A stretch of DNA of 64,000 nucleotides from Bellilinea sp034411135 (GCA_034411135.1 DAOUMN010000059.1:28968-92967), one strand, 5' to 3'. Positions 15,612 through 24,293 are shown, counted from the first letter of the stretch. Program-made: numbers and translations. The notes: generated from the letters alone by a model not told the origin.

Positions 15612-17993
15612 ATGCGCACATGGAATCTTGGTTTAAGTGATCCCCTCATGCTGACTCTGTGTGCAGATGCGCGCCTGTCCCCGCTTGATTACACCAACGA
15701 CCAGATCTGGGAGCTTATGCTTACGGCGGCTGAGCCAGCCGCCCTTACAGTTGCTACCACGTTTGGGCTGCGCGCCCGCGCTATGCGCCTTTTTCCACGT
15801 TTCCTGCACGGGGATGAAATCCGCACCAATCCGACAGAGTTTTCCCGCCCGCCGCGGGTTACCCGCCTGTTCCCCAATCACCTGGAAGTGCGTTTTGCGC
15901 CTTTTACCGGTTTGGATGTGGTCGCCGAATACCGGGTTTACACCTCTCAGGTGATTGCCGGGCGCTTTACCTTTCACAACCCTTCCGTACTGGCAGAGCA
16001 GTTCGGTTTCGAGTGGTGTGCTTATCTCAATCCACTGGGCGAGGGCAGCGGCATGAGCGCGGTTCAGGTAGGGGTGCATACCGTTTTACAAGGGAAAACC
16101 GAGGGATTGGCGCCAGTATGCTTTATCACCGGTGGATTGCAACCCGGCAAAGGTCCGTATGCCAGCCTGAGCGAAGAAGTGACGCTTTCCCCCGGCGGTG
16201 TGCGCCGGTTGACCTGGGCACTGGCAGCGCTGCCAAGTGCGGCAGAAAGTTACGAACTTGCCCGCCAGACCAGCGCCCGCCCATGGGAAGCCGACCAAGC
16301 CCGCATCGAACTCACCCAGCGCAGCGAGTGCATCGAGATCACCACCAATAATCCCGATTGGGACGCCGCCTTTGCCTTGGCTGCGCGCTGCTCTGCTTCG
16401 CTTTTCTTTCCTGCCAGTCCGCACCTGCCGCACCCGTCTATTGTGCTTGCTCGCAAACCGGATCACGGCTTTTCACTGCGCGGTGACGGCAGCGATTACA
16501 ACGCTCTCTGGAATGGGCAAACCGCTCTCGATTGCTGGTACATGAGCAGCCTGATCTTGCCAGGTATGGCTGAGCGCGCCGCCGGGCTGGTTGAAAATTT
16601 CCTCTCTACTGCCACCGCGGATGGATTCATTGACTGGAAGCCCGGTCTGGCAGGGCAACGCTCGCAACGCATGGCACAGCCGCTGCTGGCTGCGCTGGCA
16701 TTGAGAATCCATCAATGCCGCGAGGACAGCACCTGGCTGGAGAAGATCTACCCCGGCTTGCTCGCCTTTCTACGTTTCTGGTTATCACCGCGCAACGACC
16801 GTGATCAGGATGGATTTCCGGAATGGGAGCATCCGTACCAGTCCGGGCTGGAGGAAGCCCCCATCTTCAATCCCTGGCACCCTGCCGCTCAGGGAGTAGA
16901 ACCGGAAACCATCGAGACGCCTGGACTGGCTGCCATGCTCTACAACGAAGCCGGCTGTCTGGTCAAGATTGCCAACCTGCTCGGCGACTCCACTGGAGCG
17001 GAGTGGCTTGAAGAGCAGCGCCGCCGGCTACATGCCCAGGTAGAAGCCTGCTGGAACGAGGCGGAGACAACTTATACTCACCGCGATGCGTTCACTCACG
17101 CTGCTATCCCCGCCGAGACGCTGGTCAGCTTCGACACACGGGGCGAATACCGACTGGATCGGGTTTTTGCCCCCCACTCCCATTTGCTGCTGCATTTCGA
17201 TACCCAGACCGACCTGACCCGCCGGGTTCACCTGATTTTATCTGGCGCTGCTGCTGATGGCAGCCCACTGCGCGAAGAAATCCACCCGCAGGACATTTCC
17301 TGGCTGCACGGTGTTGGGCGTTATACCAGCCGCAGTCTTTTCGCCCGCCTGGACAGCCTGAATGTCCTCAACCTGCACCCCGGTGATTCGGGCACATTGC
17401 GCACAATCGATTTCCTGGATGAGGATATATCGTTGCTTCTGCCGCTTTGGGCGGCAATACCCGATGCGAAACGCGCCGGGCGTCTGGTGAATGAGACTAT
17501 CCTCGCTCGATACCAACAACCGTATGGGCTGGGGATCGTGCCATCTTCTGCGCCCAGCGCATTCATCCCCGAAACCCAGCAGGTGCTCCTGCCGTGGAAC
17601 TGGATGATCGCCGAGGGAATGGTGACCTACGGCTACCGCAAGCCAGCCGCAGCACTGTTCGAGAATTGGATGAAAGCCATCGTTCAATCTCTGAAAAACA
17701 ATCACGCCTTTCATGAGGCATATCACCCGGTCAGCGGACAGGGAATTGGCGAGACGAATCGGCTGACCGGCTTGCCGCCAATAGGGTTTTTCCTGCACCT
17801 GCTGGGAGTCAACCTGATCGGTGATAAACGCCTGATTCTTGAAGCACTTAGCCCATTTTCATTCCCGGTTACGGTACAATATCGAAGAATCACGTTGACC
17901 TTTTTACCCGACAGCACCCGCATCAACCTGCCCAACGGGCAAACCATTGTGTACAATGGTGAACAGGCGCAAGAAATCGTTCTCACCGGTTGA
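15612..17993 (+). CDS. GH63/amylo-glucosidase-like glycoside hydrolase
   Basis: A 793-residue protein with a beta-sandwich N-terminal half and an (alpha/alpha)6-barrel C-terminal half. The barrel part has the features of GH63-, GH37- and glycogen-debranching-type hydrolases: the DYNALWNGQTALDCWYMS segment, DGFIDWKPG, then RDQDGFPEWEHP.QSG near residue 400, and a C-terminal YGLGI.PSS...PWNWM.AEGM..YG segment. The Asp/Glu residues in DGFPEWE and near the C-terminal helix are candidate catalytic acids. No signal peptide is visible, so it may act on cytoplasmic oligosaccharides; the exact substrate is unknown. The start has only a weak ribosome site (AGGT 11 bases upstream) and a TAAAAT box at 15600-15605, so the mRNA may have a very short leader. 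Confidence 0.75.
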   Translation: MRTWNLGLSDPLMLTLCADARLSPLDYTNDQIWELMLTAAEPAALTVATTFGLRARAMRLFPRFLHGDEIRTNPTEFSRPPRVTRLFPNHLEVRFAPFTGLDVVAEYRVYTSQVIAGRFTFHNPSVLAEQFGFEWCAYLNPLGEGSGMSAVQVGVHTVLQGKTEGLAPVCFITGGLQPGKGPYASLSEEVTLSPGGVRRLTWALAALPSAAESYELARQTSARPWEADQARIELTQRSECIEITTNNPDWDAAFALAARCSASLFFPASPHLPHPSIVLARKPDHGFSLRGDGSDYNALWNGQTALDCWYMSSLILPGMAERAAGLVENFLSTATADGFIDWKPGLAGQRSQRMAQPLLAALALRIHQCREDSTWLEKIYPGLLAFLRFWLSPRNDRDQDGFPEWEHPYQSGLEEAPIFNPWHPAAQGVEPETIETPGLAAMLYNEAGCLVKIANLLGDSTGAEWLEEQRRRLHAQVEACWNEAETTYTHRDAFTHAAIPAETLVSFDTRGEYRLDRVFAPHSHLLLHFDTQTDLTRRVHLILSGAAADGSPLREEIHPQDISWLHGVGRYTSRSLFARLDSLNVLNLHPGDSGTLRTIDFLDEDISLLLPLWAAIPDAKRAGRLVNETILARYQQPYGLGIVPSSAPSAFIPETQQVLLPWNWMIAEGMVTYGYRKPAAALFENWMKAIVQSLKNNHAFHEAYHPVSGQGIGETNRLTGLPPIGFFLHLLGVNLIGDKRLILEALSPFSFPVTVQYRRITLTFLPDSTRINLPNGQTIVYNGEQAQEIVLTG

Positions 17994-18032
17994 GTACAGC
18001 CAGCCCTGTTCGAGAAAGGAGCCACTGCCAAA

Positions 18033-18383
18033 ATGACCAAGGGAAAACGCATCGTCCAACCTGATCTGTGCATGTGGGTTATCGTCCAGGCGCAGGATGC
18101 TGAAAATGCCGAAAGCGCCCTGGAAGAATTGGGGTTCCCCGTCACTCGGCTGCCCAGTTACGGCGGTTTTTTGGGTCGCCGCAACGCGACGTTGCTGGTT
18201 GCCCTGCAAGCCAGCCGCCGCAAGGATGCAGTGGATGCCCTGCACGAGACCTGCCGCCAGAGGGTCGAGTACATAGCCGTCCCACTGGAAAGCGCTCCTC
18301 TGCCGCTGCCCACCCCCACCCCAATTACCATTGGCGGGGCAACCATCTTCGAGATGGAAATCGAACATTATGAGGAGGTGTAG
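18033..18383 (+). CDS. PstA-like cyclic-di-AMP receptor family protein (DUF970), long form
   Basis: A 116-residue protein with the fold pattern of the PstA/DarA family, PII-like trimers that bind cyclic di-AMP in Gram-positive bacteria: a first strand LCMWVIVQAQD, helix ENAESALEELGF, then YGGFLGRRNATLLVAL, the loop/strand signature of the family (T-G-G-F-L..GN-T-T-L). The C-terminus is longer than in the partner and carries a Pro-rich LPLPTPTPI segment and a final acidic strand. AAAGGAG lies upstream. It stops 2 bases before a second member, so the two are co-transcribed and probably form a complex. No diadenylate cyclase is in the window; the ligand is inferred from the family. Confidence 0.8.
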   Translation: MTKGKRIVQPDLCMWVIVQAQDAENAESALEELGFPVTRLPSYGGFLGRRNATLLVALQASRRKDAVDALHETCRQRVEYIAVPLESAPLPLPTPTPITIGGATIFEMEIEHYEEV

Positions 18384-18385
18384 CC

Positions 18386-18655
18386 ATGAAATTAATCCTT
18401 GCCATTGTCCGAGATACCGACAGTGACTCCGTATCCCAGGCGCTCACCTCGCATAGTTACCGCGTGACTGGCATTGCTTCCACCGGTGGCTTTTTACGGC
18501 GCGGCAAAACCACCCTGATGATTGGTCTGGAGGATGATCAGGTCGAAAACGCACTTTCCCTGATCCGCTCTGCTGTCTCATCATCTCCGCCAGACCAAAA
18601 GGAAAGCCGAGCAGTGATTTTCGTCCTCAAAGTCGATCAGTTCGAACACTTCTAA
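18386..18655 (+). CDS. PstA-like cyclic-di-AMP receptor family protein (DUF970), short form
   Basis: An 89-residue paralogue of the gene just upstream. It opens MKLILAIVRDTDSDSVSQAL and has the family loop ASTGGFLRRGKTTLMIGLED almost intact; the usual GN-T-T is GK-T-T here. It ends with a strand AVIFVLKVDQFEHF. It is shorter than Firmicutes PstA (about 109 residues), lacking part of the B-loop region. Translation is served by GAGGAGGT before the ATG. The tandem arrangement with an unequal partner suggests a hetero-oligomeric sensor; targets are unknown. Confidence 0.82.
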   Translation: MKLILAIVRDTDSDSVSQALTSHSYRVTGIASTGGFLRRGKTTLMIGLEDDQVENALSLIRSAVSSSPPDQKESRAVIFVLKVDQFEHF

Positions 18656-18796
18656 TCCTCAAGGAGTGGGTGAACTTCCCTTCCAGCAGCCGATTCTGTT
18701 GCCAGCGGTGCGCAACTTTTCAAATCCGGCTGCGTATGTTTACTAACCGCCCACTTGAGCGGGAATCTTGATAACATACACAGGGAGTAAGCCAAC

Positions 18797-19213
18797 ATGG
18801 AACAGATTCCAACCACGACCAACTCGCCTGCCCTGGCAGTCAAACCCGGCATGGTCACTACACTCGGCGTGATGACTCTGGTAAGTGGGGTTCTCAACAT
18901 CCTGACCGGATTGGGTATCACCTTTGCCGTAGCCGTCAGCACACTGGGCATTGGTTTATTGTGCGCCCCAATCACTTTTCTGCCCGGTATTTTGGGGGTA
19001 TTCGAAATTCTGTACGCGCTGAAAATCCTTGCCAACCCACCCACACCGGTGCAATTCTCGCAAACCATTGCCATCCTCGAGATTCTTGCGATCCTGTTTG
19101 GCAATGTTGTTGCGCTGATCGTCGGCATTCTGGCACTGGTGTTTTACAATGATCCGCTTGTGCGCGAATACTTCGAGCGCATCAATGCCCAGCCAGTGGT
19201 TGTCGAAAATTAA
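18797..19213 (+). CDS. Small integral membrane protein
   Basis: A 138-residue protein of unknown function with about three to four hydrophobic segments: near residues 17-40, 45-70 (with a FEILYALKIL motif) and 90-118. The short polar tail ends VREYFERINAQPVVVEN. A ribosome site AGGGAG precedes the ATG. The pattern resembles small membrane proteins with a repeated GI..ILYA motif (DUF4064-like), but I cannot assign it. It lies between the PstA-like pair and a DUF4013-type membrane protein. The 141-base gap before it holds no gene that I can see. Confidence 0.75.
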   Translation: MEQIPTTTNSPALAVKPGMVTTLGVMTLVSGVLNILTGLGITFAVAVSTLGIGLLCAPITFLPGILGVFEILYALKILANPPTPVQFSQTIAILEILAILFGNVVALIVGILALVFYNDPLVREYFERINAQPVVVEN

Positions 19214-19302
19214 TTCGGGCATCCTTCTTGCACCATTTCCAAAAAAGGCTATAGTTAAAGTCAGCCTTCGATTTAAAACCGTATCCTAACGAGGAGTGAA
19301 CC

Positions 19303-19965
19303 ATGAATTTTGGACTTGCATTTTCATATGTTTTTCAGGATAACGATTGGATCAAAAAGGTGGGTATTGCCGCGCTGATCGCCTTGATCCCGATCCTCGG
19401 ACAAATTATCCTGCTGGGTTGGGCGTTGAACATCGCCAAACGGGTCATGGATCGTCATCCCGTCCCCCTGCCGGATGTGGATTTTGGCAACGACCTCGGC
19501 CGCGGTTTTAGCGGTCTCATTATTGCCTTCATTTATTCGCTGCCGATCACTCTTTTGTCTTTGGTCTCCGGTTTATTGAACGGTGTGGTCGCCAGCCAAT
19601 CCAACTCGGACGCGGTTGCTACCCTGGTCGTGCTCTTCTCGGTCTGTTTTGGGTTGTTTGCCTTCGTATATGGTGTTTTTATGGCACTGATGCTTCCGGC
19701 GGCTTACGGCAATTACCTCGCCAAGGGCAGCATTGGCGCCGGCTTTGCGCTGGGCGAAGTGTTCGGACTGGTCAAGGCAAACATCGGTGCGTACCTGATT
19801 GTTCTGCTGGGCAGTCTGGTGGTGGGTTTGATCGCTCCGCTTGGCTTCATTCTATGTGTCATCGGCATTGTCCTGACCACCGCTTATGGTATGGCAGTCA
19901 CCGGGCATTTGTACGGGCAGGCGTACGTCGAAGCCTCCAAAAGCCGGGCAACTCCAACGGTCTGA
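19303..19965 (+). CDS. DUF4013-type polytopic membrane protein
   Basis: A 220-residue membrane protein. The N-terminal segment FSYVFQDNDWIKKVGIAALI, the Gly-rich helix and then GWALNIAKRVMDRHPVPLPD match the start of DUF4013 proteins (small membrane proteins with a D.DW..K...G sequence). About five hydrophobic helices follow, with a YGNYLAKGS cytoplasmic loop and a C-terminal YGMAVTGHLYGQAY segment. GAGGAGTGAACC precedes the ATG. Function is unknown. A strong terminator follows at 19991-20018. Confidence 0.82.
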   Translation: MNFGLAFSYVFQDNDWIKKVGIAALIALIPILGQIILLGWALNIAKRVMDRHPVPLPDVDFGNDLGRGFSGLIIAFIYSLPITLLSLVSGLLNGVVASQSNSDAVATLVVLFSVCFGLFAFVYGVFMALMLPAAYGNYLAKGSIGAGFALGEVFGLVKANIGAYLIVLLGSLVVGLIAPLGFILCVIGIVLTTAYGMAVTGHLYGQAYVEASKSRATPTV

Positions 19966-19990
19966 AACTTTCCTTATATTTCCAAATTTG

Positions 19991-20018
19991 CACAACCGCG
20001 CAATCCTGCGCGGTTGTG
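19991..20018. terminator. Bidirectional intrinsic terminator
   Basis: A 12-bp perfect stem, CACAACCGCGCA at 19991-20002 and TGCGCGGTTGTG at 20007-20018, has a 4-base loop. It separates the rightward DUF4013 gene from the leftward AMMECR1 gene. Confidence 0.8.
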
Positions 20019-20036
20019 CGTTGAATATGCCTGATT

Positions 20037-20609
20037 TTATTCGTGGAACTCTTCCACCTGATAAGTCTGCACATCCAACTTCTTCAACCGCCACAGTTTA
20101 CGCGGCGCGCCCATCTTCAGGCACAATTGATCCATGAAATCCTCTGGATCGGGCAGCGAATGCCACACCTGGGGTAAAAACGTCGCCCGGCGCCCTTCAT
20201 CACGAATGACCACCCCATCAATACCCGGGCGAAGCTTGCGCAGCAGATCGAGTGGCGAGTCATAATCCAAAGGCTGCGGTGATGTCAGGCGCGAGATCTC
20301 AATGCGCAGCCGCTCCACCTCTGCCGGTCGCACAGGTGGAAAGCGGTAGTCTTCCAGCGCCGCGCTGATGGCATGATCGCGCACATCTTCGATCAGGGGC
20401 TGGTAGGCTTCCAGCGTACCAATGCAACCGCGCAGCTTGCCGTCGAGTGTCAGGGTAACAAAGGTTGCACCGATTTCTCGCAGCCGTGGCGGCACTTGAT
20501 CCAGGTCGAGCGGCGGCAAATCACGACCGCCAACCGCCTGTTCGATTGCCCGGCGAGCTTGTTTCAACAATTCCTGTTTTTCGGCGTCTGTCAATCCGGT
20601 ATCAGCCAT
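20037..20609 (-). CDS. AMMECR1-domain protein (AmmeMemoRadiSam system protein A type)
   Basis: A 190-residue protein with the AMMECR1 fold: GATFVTLTLDGKLRGCIGTLEAY, split by the family signature LRGCIG, then HAISAALEDYRFPPV, LRIEISRLTSP, and a C-terminal GIDGVVIRDEGRRATFLPQVW segment. The last is typical of the A subunit of the Amme/Memo/RadicalSAM system, whose chemistry is unresolved. The partner genes (Memo and radical SAM) are not in this window. ATG at 20609 overlaps the stop of the upstream flavin reductase by 8 bases, implying translational coupling; the longer frame to 20660 is inside that gene. Confidence 0.9.
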   Translation of the reverse strand: MADTGLTDAEKQELLKQARRAIEQAVGGRDLPPLDLDQVPPRLREIGATFVTLTLDGKLRGCIGTLEAYQPLIEDVRDHAISAALEDYRFPPVRPAEVERLRIEISRLTSPQPLDYDSPLDLLRKLRPGIDGVVIRDEGRRATFLPQVWHSLPDPEDFMDQLCLKMGAPRKLWRLKKLDVQTYQVEEFHE

Positions 20610-21093
20610 CACACAGCCTGCGGTAGATGCGGTTGTGATACACCAGTGGTTTGGCATCACGATTATGCCGCACCGCCTGTACCTGACCGATATACAGGGT
20701 CGAACCAGCCATCTCGTAGCGGTGAACTACCCGACAGTCCAGGCAAACCAGCCCGCTGGCGAGCAGCGGCGCTGTGCTGACCAGGGTGTAGCTATCCAAG
20801 CCTTCAAAGCGGTCTTCATCGTCGGTAATCCGCCCCGCAAAACGATCCGAAATATCGCCCTGTTCCTCTGCCAGTATTGTAACTCCAAAAATGCCCGCCT
20901 GTTCCACCAGATTCCACGTACGGGTGTTGTTTGCCAGCGTCACCGAAACCAGCGGTGGATCCAGCGACAGCGAAGTGAACGAGTTGACCGTCATACCGTG
21001 TTGCTTGTCGGCAACACGACTGGTTACCACGGCAACGCCGGTTGTCCACTGGCGCATAGCGTGGCGTAAGATTTCCGGGCTGATGAGCGACAT
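20602..21093 (-). CDS. Flavin reductase-like / FMN-binding split-barrel protein
   Basis: A 163-residue protein of the flavin reductase-like family (FMN- or FAD-dependent NAD(P)H:flavin reductases). Family landmarks are LRHAMRQWTTGVAVVTS at the start, MTVNSFTSLSLDPPLVSVTL (FMN-binding core) and FGVTILAEEQ. The C-terminal HRYEMAGSTLYIGQVQAV carries the G.H.(I/L).GEV-like strand, although the usual GDH is G-S-T. The start at 21093 follows CAGGAGAA. Reduced flavin would be delivered to a partner oxygenase or oxidoreductase, which is not obvious here; the only coupled gene is AMMECR1. Confidence 0.85.
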   Translation of the reverse strand: MSLISPEILRHAMRQWTTGVAVVTSRVADKQHGMTVNSFTSLSLDPPLVSVTLANNTRTWNLVEQAGIFGVTILAEEQGDISDRFAGRITDDEDRFEGLDSYTLVSTAPLLASGLVCLDCRVVHRYEMAGSTLYIGQVQAVRHNRDAKPLVYHNRIYRRLCDG

Positions 21094-21301
21094 GCAATTC
21101 TCCTGATCCGATAGGGGTTGGCAAATTCCTTGCACCACCTTAAACCACACCTGTTATACCGACGGATTCTGCGCAAGTCAAGCCGTTGTCCAATACTTCA
21201 CAATTTCCATACCGGTGTACAATGGGTACGAATATGTTCCTATACGAAATTGATTATTGCCAAATTCAGTCAAATTAAGGTACGATGGTGTGTAAATTCT
21301 C

Positions 21302-22078
21302 ATGAGTAACGAAACTTCTCCCACTTCGACCGAAACACGTAAAAACCCGGCAGCGTTCAGCGCGCTGTGGACGATTCTGACTGTGGCGCTGGTAGTGGCA
21401 ACCCTGTTTACACTGTGGACGCCTGCCAACCTGTTTTCCAACCAGATGCTGGATAACATGTTCACCGCCATGCAGTCCAATCCGACCTTGACTTATCCAA
21501 CCCCTACCGCTGCACCGCGCCCGCGAATTGGCATTGTTGCCGGTCACTGGGGCAATGATCCCGGCGCAGTCTGCCCGGACGGCTTAACCGAAATGCAGGT
21601 CAACCTGGAAATTGCCACCCGTGTCCAGCAGCAGCTCATCGGCGAAGGTTTTGAGGTGGATCTGCTGCAGGAGTTCGACGAGCGGCTCAACCAATATCAG
21701 GCGCTCGCGCTGGTTTCCATTCATAACGACTCGTGTGATTACGTCAACGACGAAGCCACCGGGTACAAAGTCGCTGCTGCCGCTTCCAGCGCCTATCCCG
21801 AAAAAGCGCAGCGGCTTTCCAGTTGCCTGGTCGATCGCTATGGCAAGGCTACCCAGCTGAAATTCCATGCCAATTCGACCACACCGGATATGGTCTATTA
21901 CCACACCTTCCGCGAAATCCATTCCGATACCACAGCTGCAATCATTGAAACCGGATTCCTAAACCTTGACCGGCGCATATTGACCGAACAACCCGACCTG
22001 GTGGCGCGCGGTATCACCGATGGCATTCTCTGCTATGTACGCAACGAACCTGTCCCTGTGATGAATACCGGTCAATGA
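21302..22078 (+). CDS. N-acetylmuramoyl-L-alanine amidase (Amidase_3)
   Basis: A 258-residue zinc amidase that cleaves the bond between MurNAc and the stem peptide. A membrane anchor or uncleaved signal lies near residues 18-42, followed by a short Thr/Pro linker. The catalytic domain has the Amidase_3 zinc ligands: His in GIVAGHWGND, Glu in GLTEMQVN and His in VSIHNDSC. The catalytic Glu is in AAIIETGFLN. The domain is shortened around the second His compared with AmiC. Its stop overlaps the next L,D-transpeptidase by 4 bases (ATGA), so the two are co-translated. It has no clear ribosome site, only a possible TACGAT box a few bases upstream. Confidence 0.9.
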   Translation: MSNETSPTSTETRKNPAAFSALWTILTVALVVATLFTLWTPANLFSNQMLDNMFTAMQSNPTLTYPTPTAAPRPRIGIVAGHWGNDPGAVCPDGLTEMQVNLEIATRVQQQLIGEGFEVDLLQEFDERLNQYQALALVSIHNDSCDYVNDEATGYKVAAAASSAYPEKAQRLSSCLVDRYGKATQLKFHANSTTPDMVYYHTFREIHSDTTAAIIETGFLNLDRRILTEQPDLVARGITDGILCYVRNEPVPVMNTGQ

Positions 22079-23199
22079 ACCCATCTCAGCCGGACGCCCG
22101 CGCGATTCTTTCCGCCGCCCGCCAGGCATTGAAACAAGGCGAGCGCAGCACCGCCCGCCGCCTGGCTGCGGAAGCCACGCGTTTGGATGCGCGGTTGGAA
22201 GAACCATGGCTGATTCTGGCTGCCCTGGCAGAGCCCCACGCCAGCATTGACTACCTCAACCGTGCTTTGCAAATCAACCCGGCGAATGAACGCGCACGCA
22301 AAGGCATGCACTGGGCGGTCCGCCGCCTGCGTGCCAGCCAGCCGCCGCACCTGACCAGGTCTGCAGCTGGCTCCGAAGCGGCGGTTATCCGCGGAGAAAC
22401 TCTGCCCGTGCACATCCAGCGACTCAAACAAACTGTACTGGATGCCACCCAGCCCATCCTCGTCCGCCGCCCGCCGAAGCCTGCCACGCACGTCACACCG
22501 GCCAAGCATCCCCATCCAGCAGCCACCTGGTGGATTAGCGCACTGGCACTGGTGCTGGTCGTCTGCCTGGGGCTGTTGTTCTGGATGCTGTCCCCTGAAT
22601 TGAAGACCGCGCTGGCTGTCAGTCCAGCAGCCGCCCGTCCGATTGGTGCACTGTTCAAGCCAACCATCACGCCTACCCCAACGTTTACATTTACCCCCAC
22701 CAACACTGCCACCTCCACTGCAACACCCACCTCCACGCCCAGCCCAACCCCAACCGATACACCTACTCCCACGCCAACCGATACGCCCCCGCCTACGCCG
22801 ACCCGAGAATTTGTTTCCGAAGGCGGACCGATCGAAGTCGGTGACAACGAACCGTGGATCGATGTCAACCTGACCGAGCAGATGGTGTATGCCTATGTTG
22901 GCAGAGAACTGGTCAACAGTTTCCTTGTCTCCACCGGCACCTGGCGCACCCCAACCGTTACCGGGCAGTACCGCATCTACGTAAAATACCGGTGGACCGA
23001 TATGGCTGGACCGGGATATTACCTGCCCAACGTGCCGTTTACCATGTATTTCTACAAGGGTTACGGACTTCACGGCACCTATTGGCATAACAATTTTGGC
23101 ACACCGATGAGTCACGGCTGCATCAATCTGCGCACCGAAGACGCCGGCTGGTTGTTCGAATTTGCTTCGGTCGGTACACTGGTTAATATTCACTATTAG
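22075..23199 (+). CDS. Membrane-anchored L,D-transpeptidase (YkuD) with helical N-terminal repeat region
   Basis: A 374-residue protein in three parts. Residues 1-85 are a TPR-like helical region (LKQGERSTARRLAAEATRLD, with LNRALQINPANERARKG). A membrane helix lies near 155-180 and is followed by a Pro/Thr-rich linker of TPTPT repeats. The YkuD domain has IDVNLTEQMVYAYVG at its start and the catalytic HGTYWHNNFG...SHGCINL motif with the active cysteine. It should make 3-3 peptidoglycan crosslinks outside the cell, with the TPR-like part inside. Genes: amidase, this, then a second YkuD protein, all in one orientation, making a cell-wall remodelling cluster. Confidence 0.93.
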   Translation: MNPSQPDARAILSAARQALKQGERSTARRLAAEATRLDARLEEPWLILAALAEPHASIDYLNRALQINPANERARKGMHWAVRRLRASQPPHLTRSAAGSEAAVIRGETLPVHIQRLKQTVLDATQPILVRRPPKPATHVTPAKHPHPAATWWISALALVLVVCLGLLFWMLSPELKTALAVSPAAARPIGALFKPTITPTPTFTFTPTNTATSTATPTSTPSPTPTDTPTPTPTDTPPPTPTREFVSEGGPIEVGDNEPWIDVNLTEQMVYAYVGRELVNSFLVSTGTWRTPTVTGQYRIYVKYRWTDMAGPGYYLPNVPFTMYFYKGYGLHGTYWHNNFGTPMSHGCINLRTEDAGWLFEFASVGTLVNIHY

Positions 23200-23210
23200 G
23201 TTTTCCCACC

Positions 23211-24293
23211 ATGCTCTCGCTGCCGGCTTCCTTCTTGCGCCAGGTATCGCGCCGGGAATTTCTCAAGCTCTCCGGCATTGGACTGCTGGCATTTATTGGC
23301 TTGCCGCTGCGATTAGATGAATGGTTTTCCGCCGCCCACCCAGAGTTGGAAACCACCCTGCCCCGCCTTGGGCGGGTATGCGCTGCCAAAATCGACGGCT
23401 ACGACCGACCAGCTTTCGACGGCGGGTTGGTCAAATCTTACTGGCGCGATCTGGTGATGCCCATCACCGAGGTCACTGTGGGTAGTGAAGATTCGGGACA
23501 CAACCGGGTCTGGTATCAGCTAAATAATGAAGCCTATGTTCATTCCGGGGACATCCAGCCGGTTGACCTGATCAAGAATGAGCCGCTCGACCAACTGCCC
23601 GCTGGTGGCGCGCTGGCGGAAGTCAGCGTGCCTTTCACCGACACACTCTGGAACGTTGACAGTCCACATTGGACTTCCTATCGCCTGTACTACGGCTCCA
23701 CCCACTGGGTGGATCGTATCATCCAGGATCGCAACGGACAGCCCTGGTACCGCATCAAGGACGACAAGTGGGATTACTACTTCTTCGCCAATCCTGCCCA
23801 CCTGCACATACTAAACCCGGAGGAAATCAGCCCACTCTCCGCGCACGTCCCGCCCCTGGAAAAACGGATCGACATCCACCTGCCGGAACAGATCATCATT
23901 GCCTACGAATCCGATCAACCGGTGTTCATGGCACGTACTGCTACCGGTGCACGGTTCAGCAACGGCGATTTTCGTACCCCGCCCGGTATATACATCACCA
24001 ACCGCAAGCGTCCCTCGCGCCACATGGCAGCCGGGGACCGAGCCGCCGCTAATAGTTACGACCTGCCCGGCGTTCCCTGGGTATGCTACCTGATGGATAA
24101 CGGCATATCCTTCCATGGCACTTACTGGCACAACAATTTTGGTCGCCCGCGAAGCCATGGCTGCATCAACCTGTCGATCAGCGATTCGCGCTGGGTTTAT
24201 CGCTGGACCTACCCGCCAGTCCCTCTACAAAGCGTGACCCTGACGGAAAAAACCGGTACAATGGTAAATATCATTGACAAACCCATAGCGTAA
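23211..24293 (+). CDS. Exported L,D-transpeptidase (YkuD) with twin-Arg-like signal
   Basis: A 360-residue exported protein. The N-terminus SRREFLKLSGIGLLAFIGLP is a Tat-like signal (RR-E-F-L-K). A long beta-rich region from about 50 to 210 may hold SH3-like modules (VWYQLNNEAYVHSGDIQPV; WYRIKDDKWDYYFF). The YkuD catalytic domain at the C-terminus has HGTYWHNNFGRPRSHGCINLS, with His and Cys of the active site in SHGCINL. The catalytic motif is nearly identical to that of the preceding gene, suggesting duplication followed by replacement of the N-terminal part. It starts 11 bases after the first YkuD gene. Confidence 0.92.
   Translation: MLSLPASFLRQVSRREFLKLSGIGLLAFIGLPLRLDEWFSAAHPELETTLPRLGRVCAAKIDGYDRPAFDGGLVKSYWRDLVMPITEVTVGSEDSGHNRVWYQLNNEAYVHSGDIQPVDLIKNEPLDQLPAGGALAEVSVPFTDTLWNVDSPHWTSYRLYYGSTHWVDRIIQDRNGQPWYRIKDDKWDYYFFANPAHLHILNPEEISPLSAHVPPLEKRIDIHLPEQIIIAYESDQPVFMARTATGARFSNGDFRTPPGIYITNRKRPSRHMAAGDRAAANSYDLPGVPWVCYLMDNGISFHGTYWHNNFGRPRSHGCINLSISDSRWVYRWTYPPVPLQSVTLTEKTGTMVNIIDKPIA

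Noticed and set aside
22072..23193. A 373-codon minus-strand open frame opposite the first YkuD gene
   Set aside because: Antisense shadow with Gly/Cys/Trp-rich junk composition; the plus-strand gene has intact catalytic motifs.
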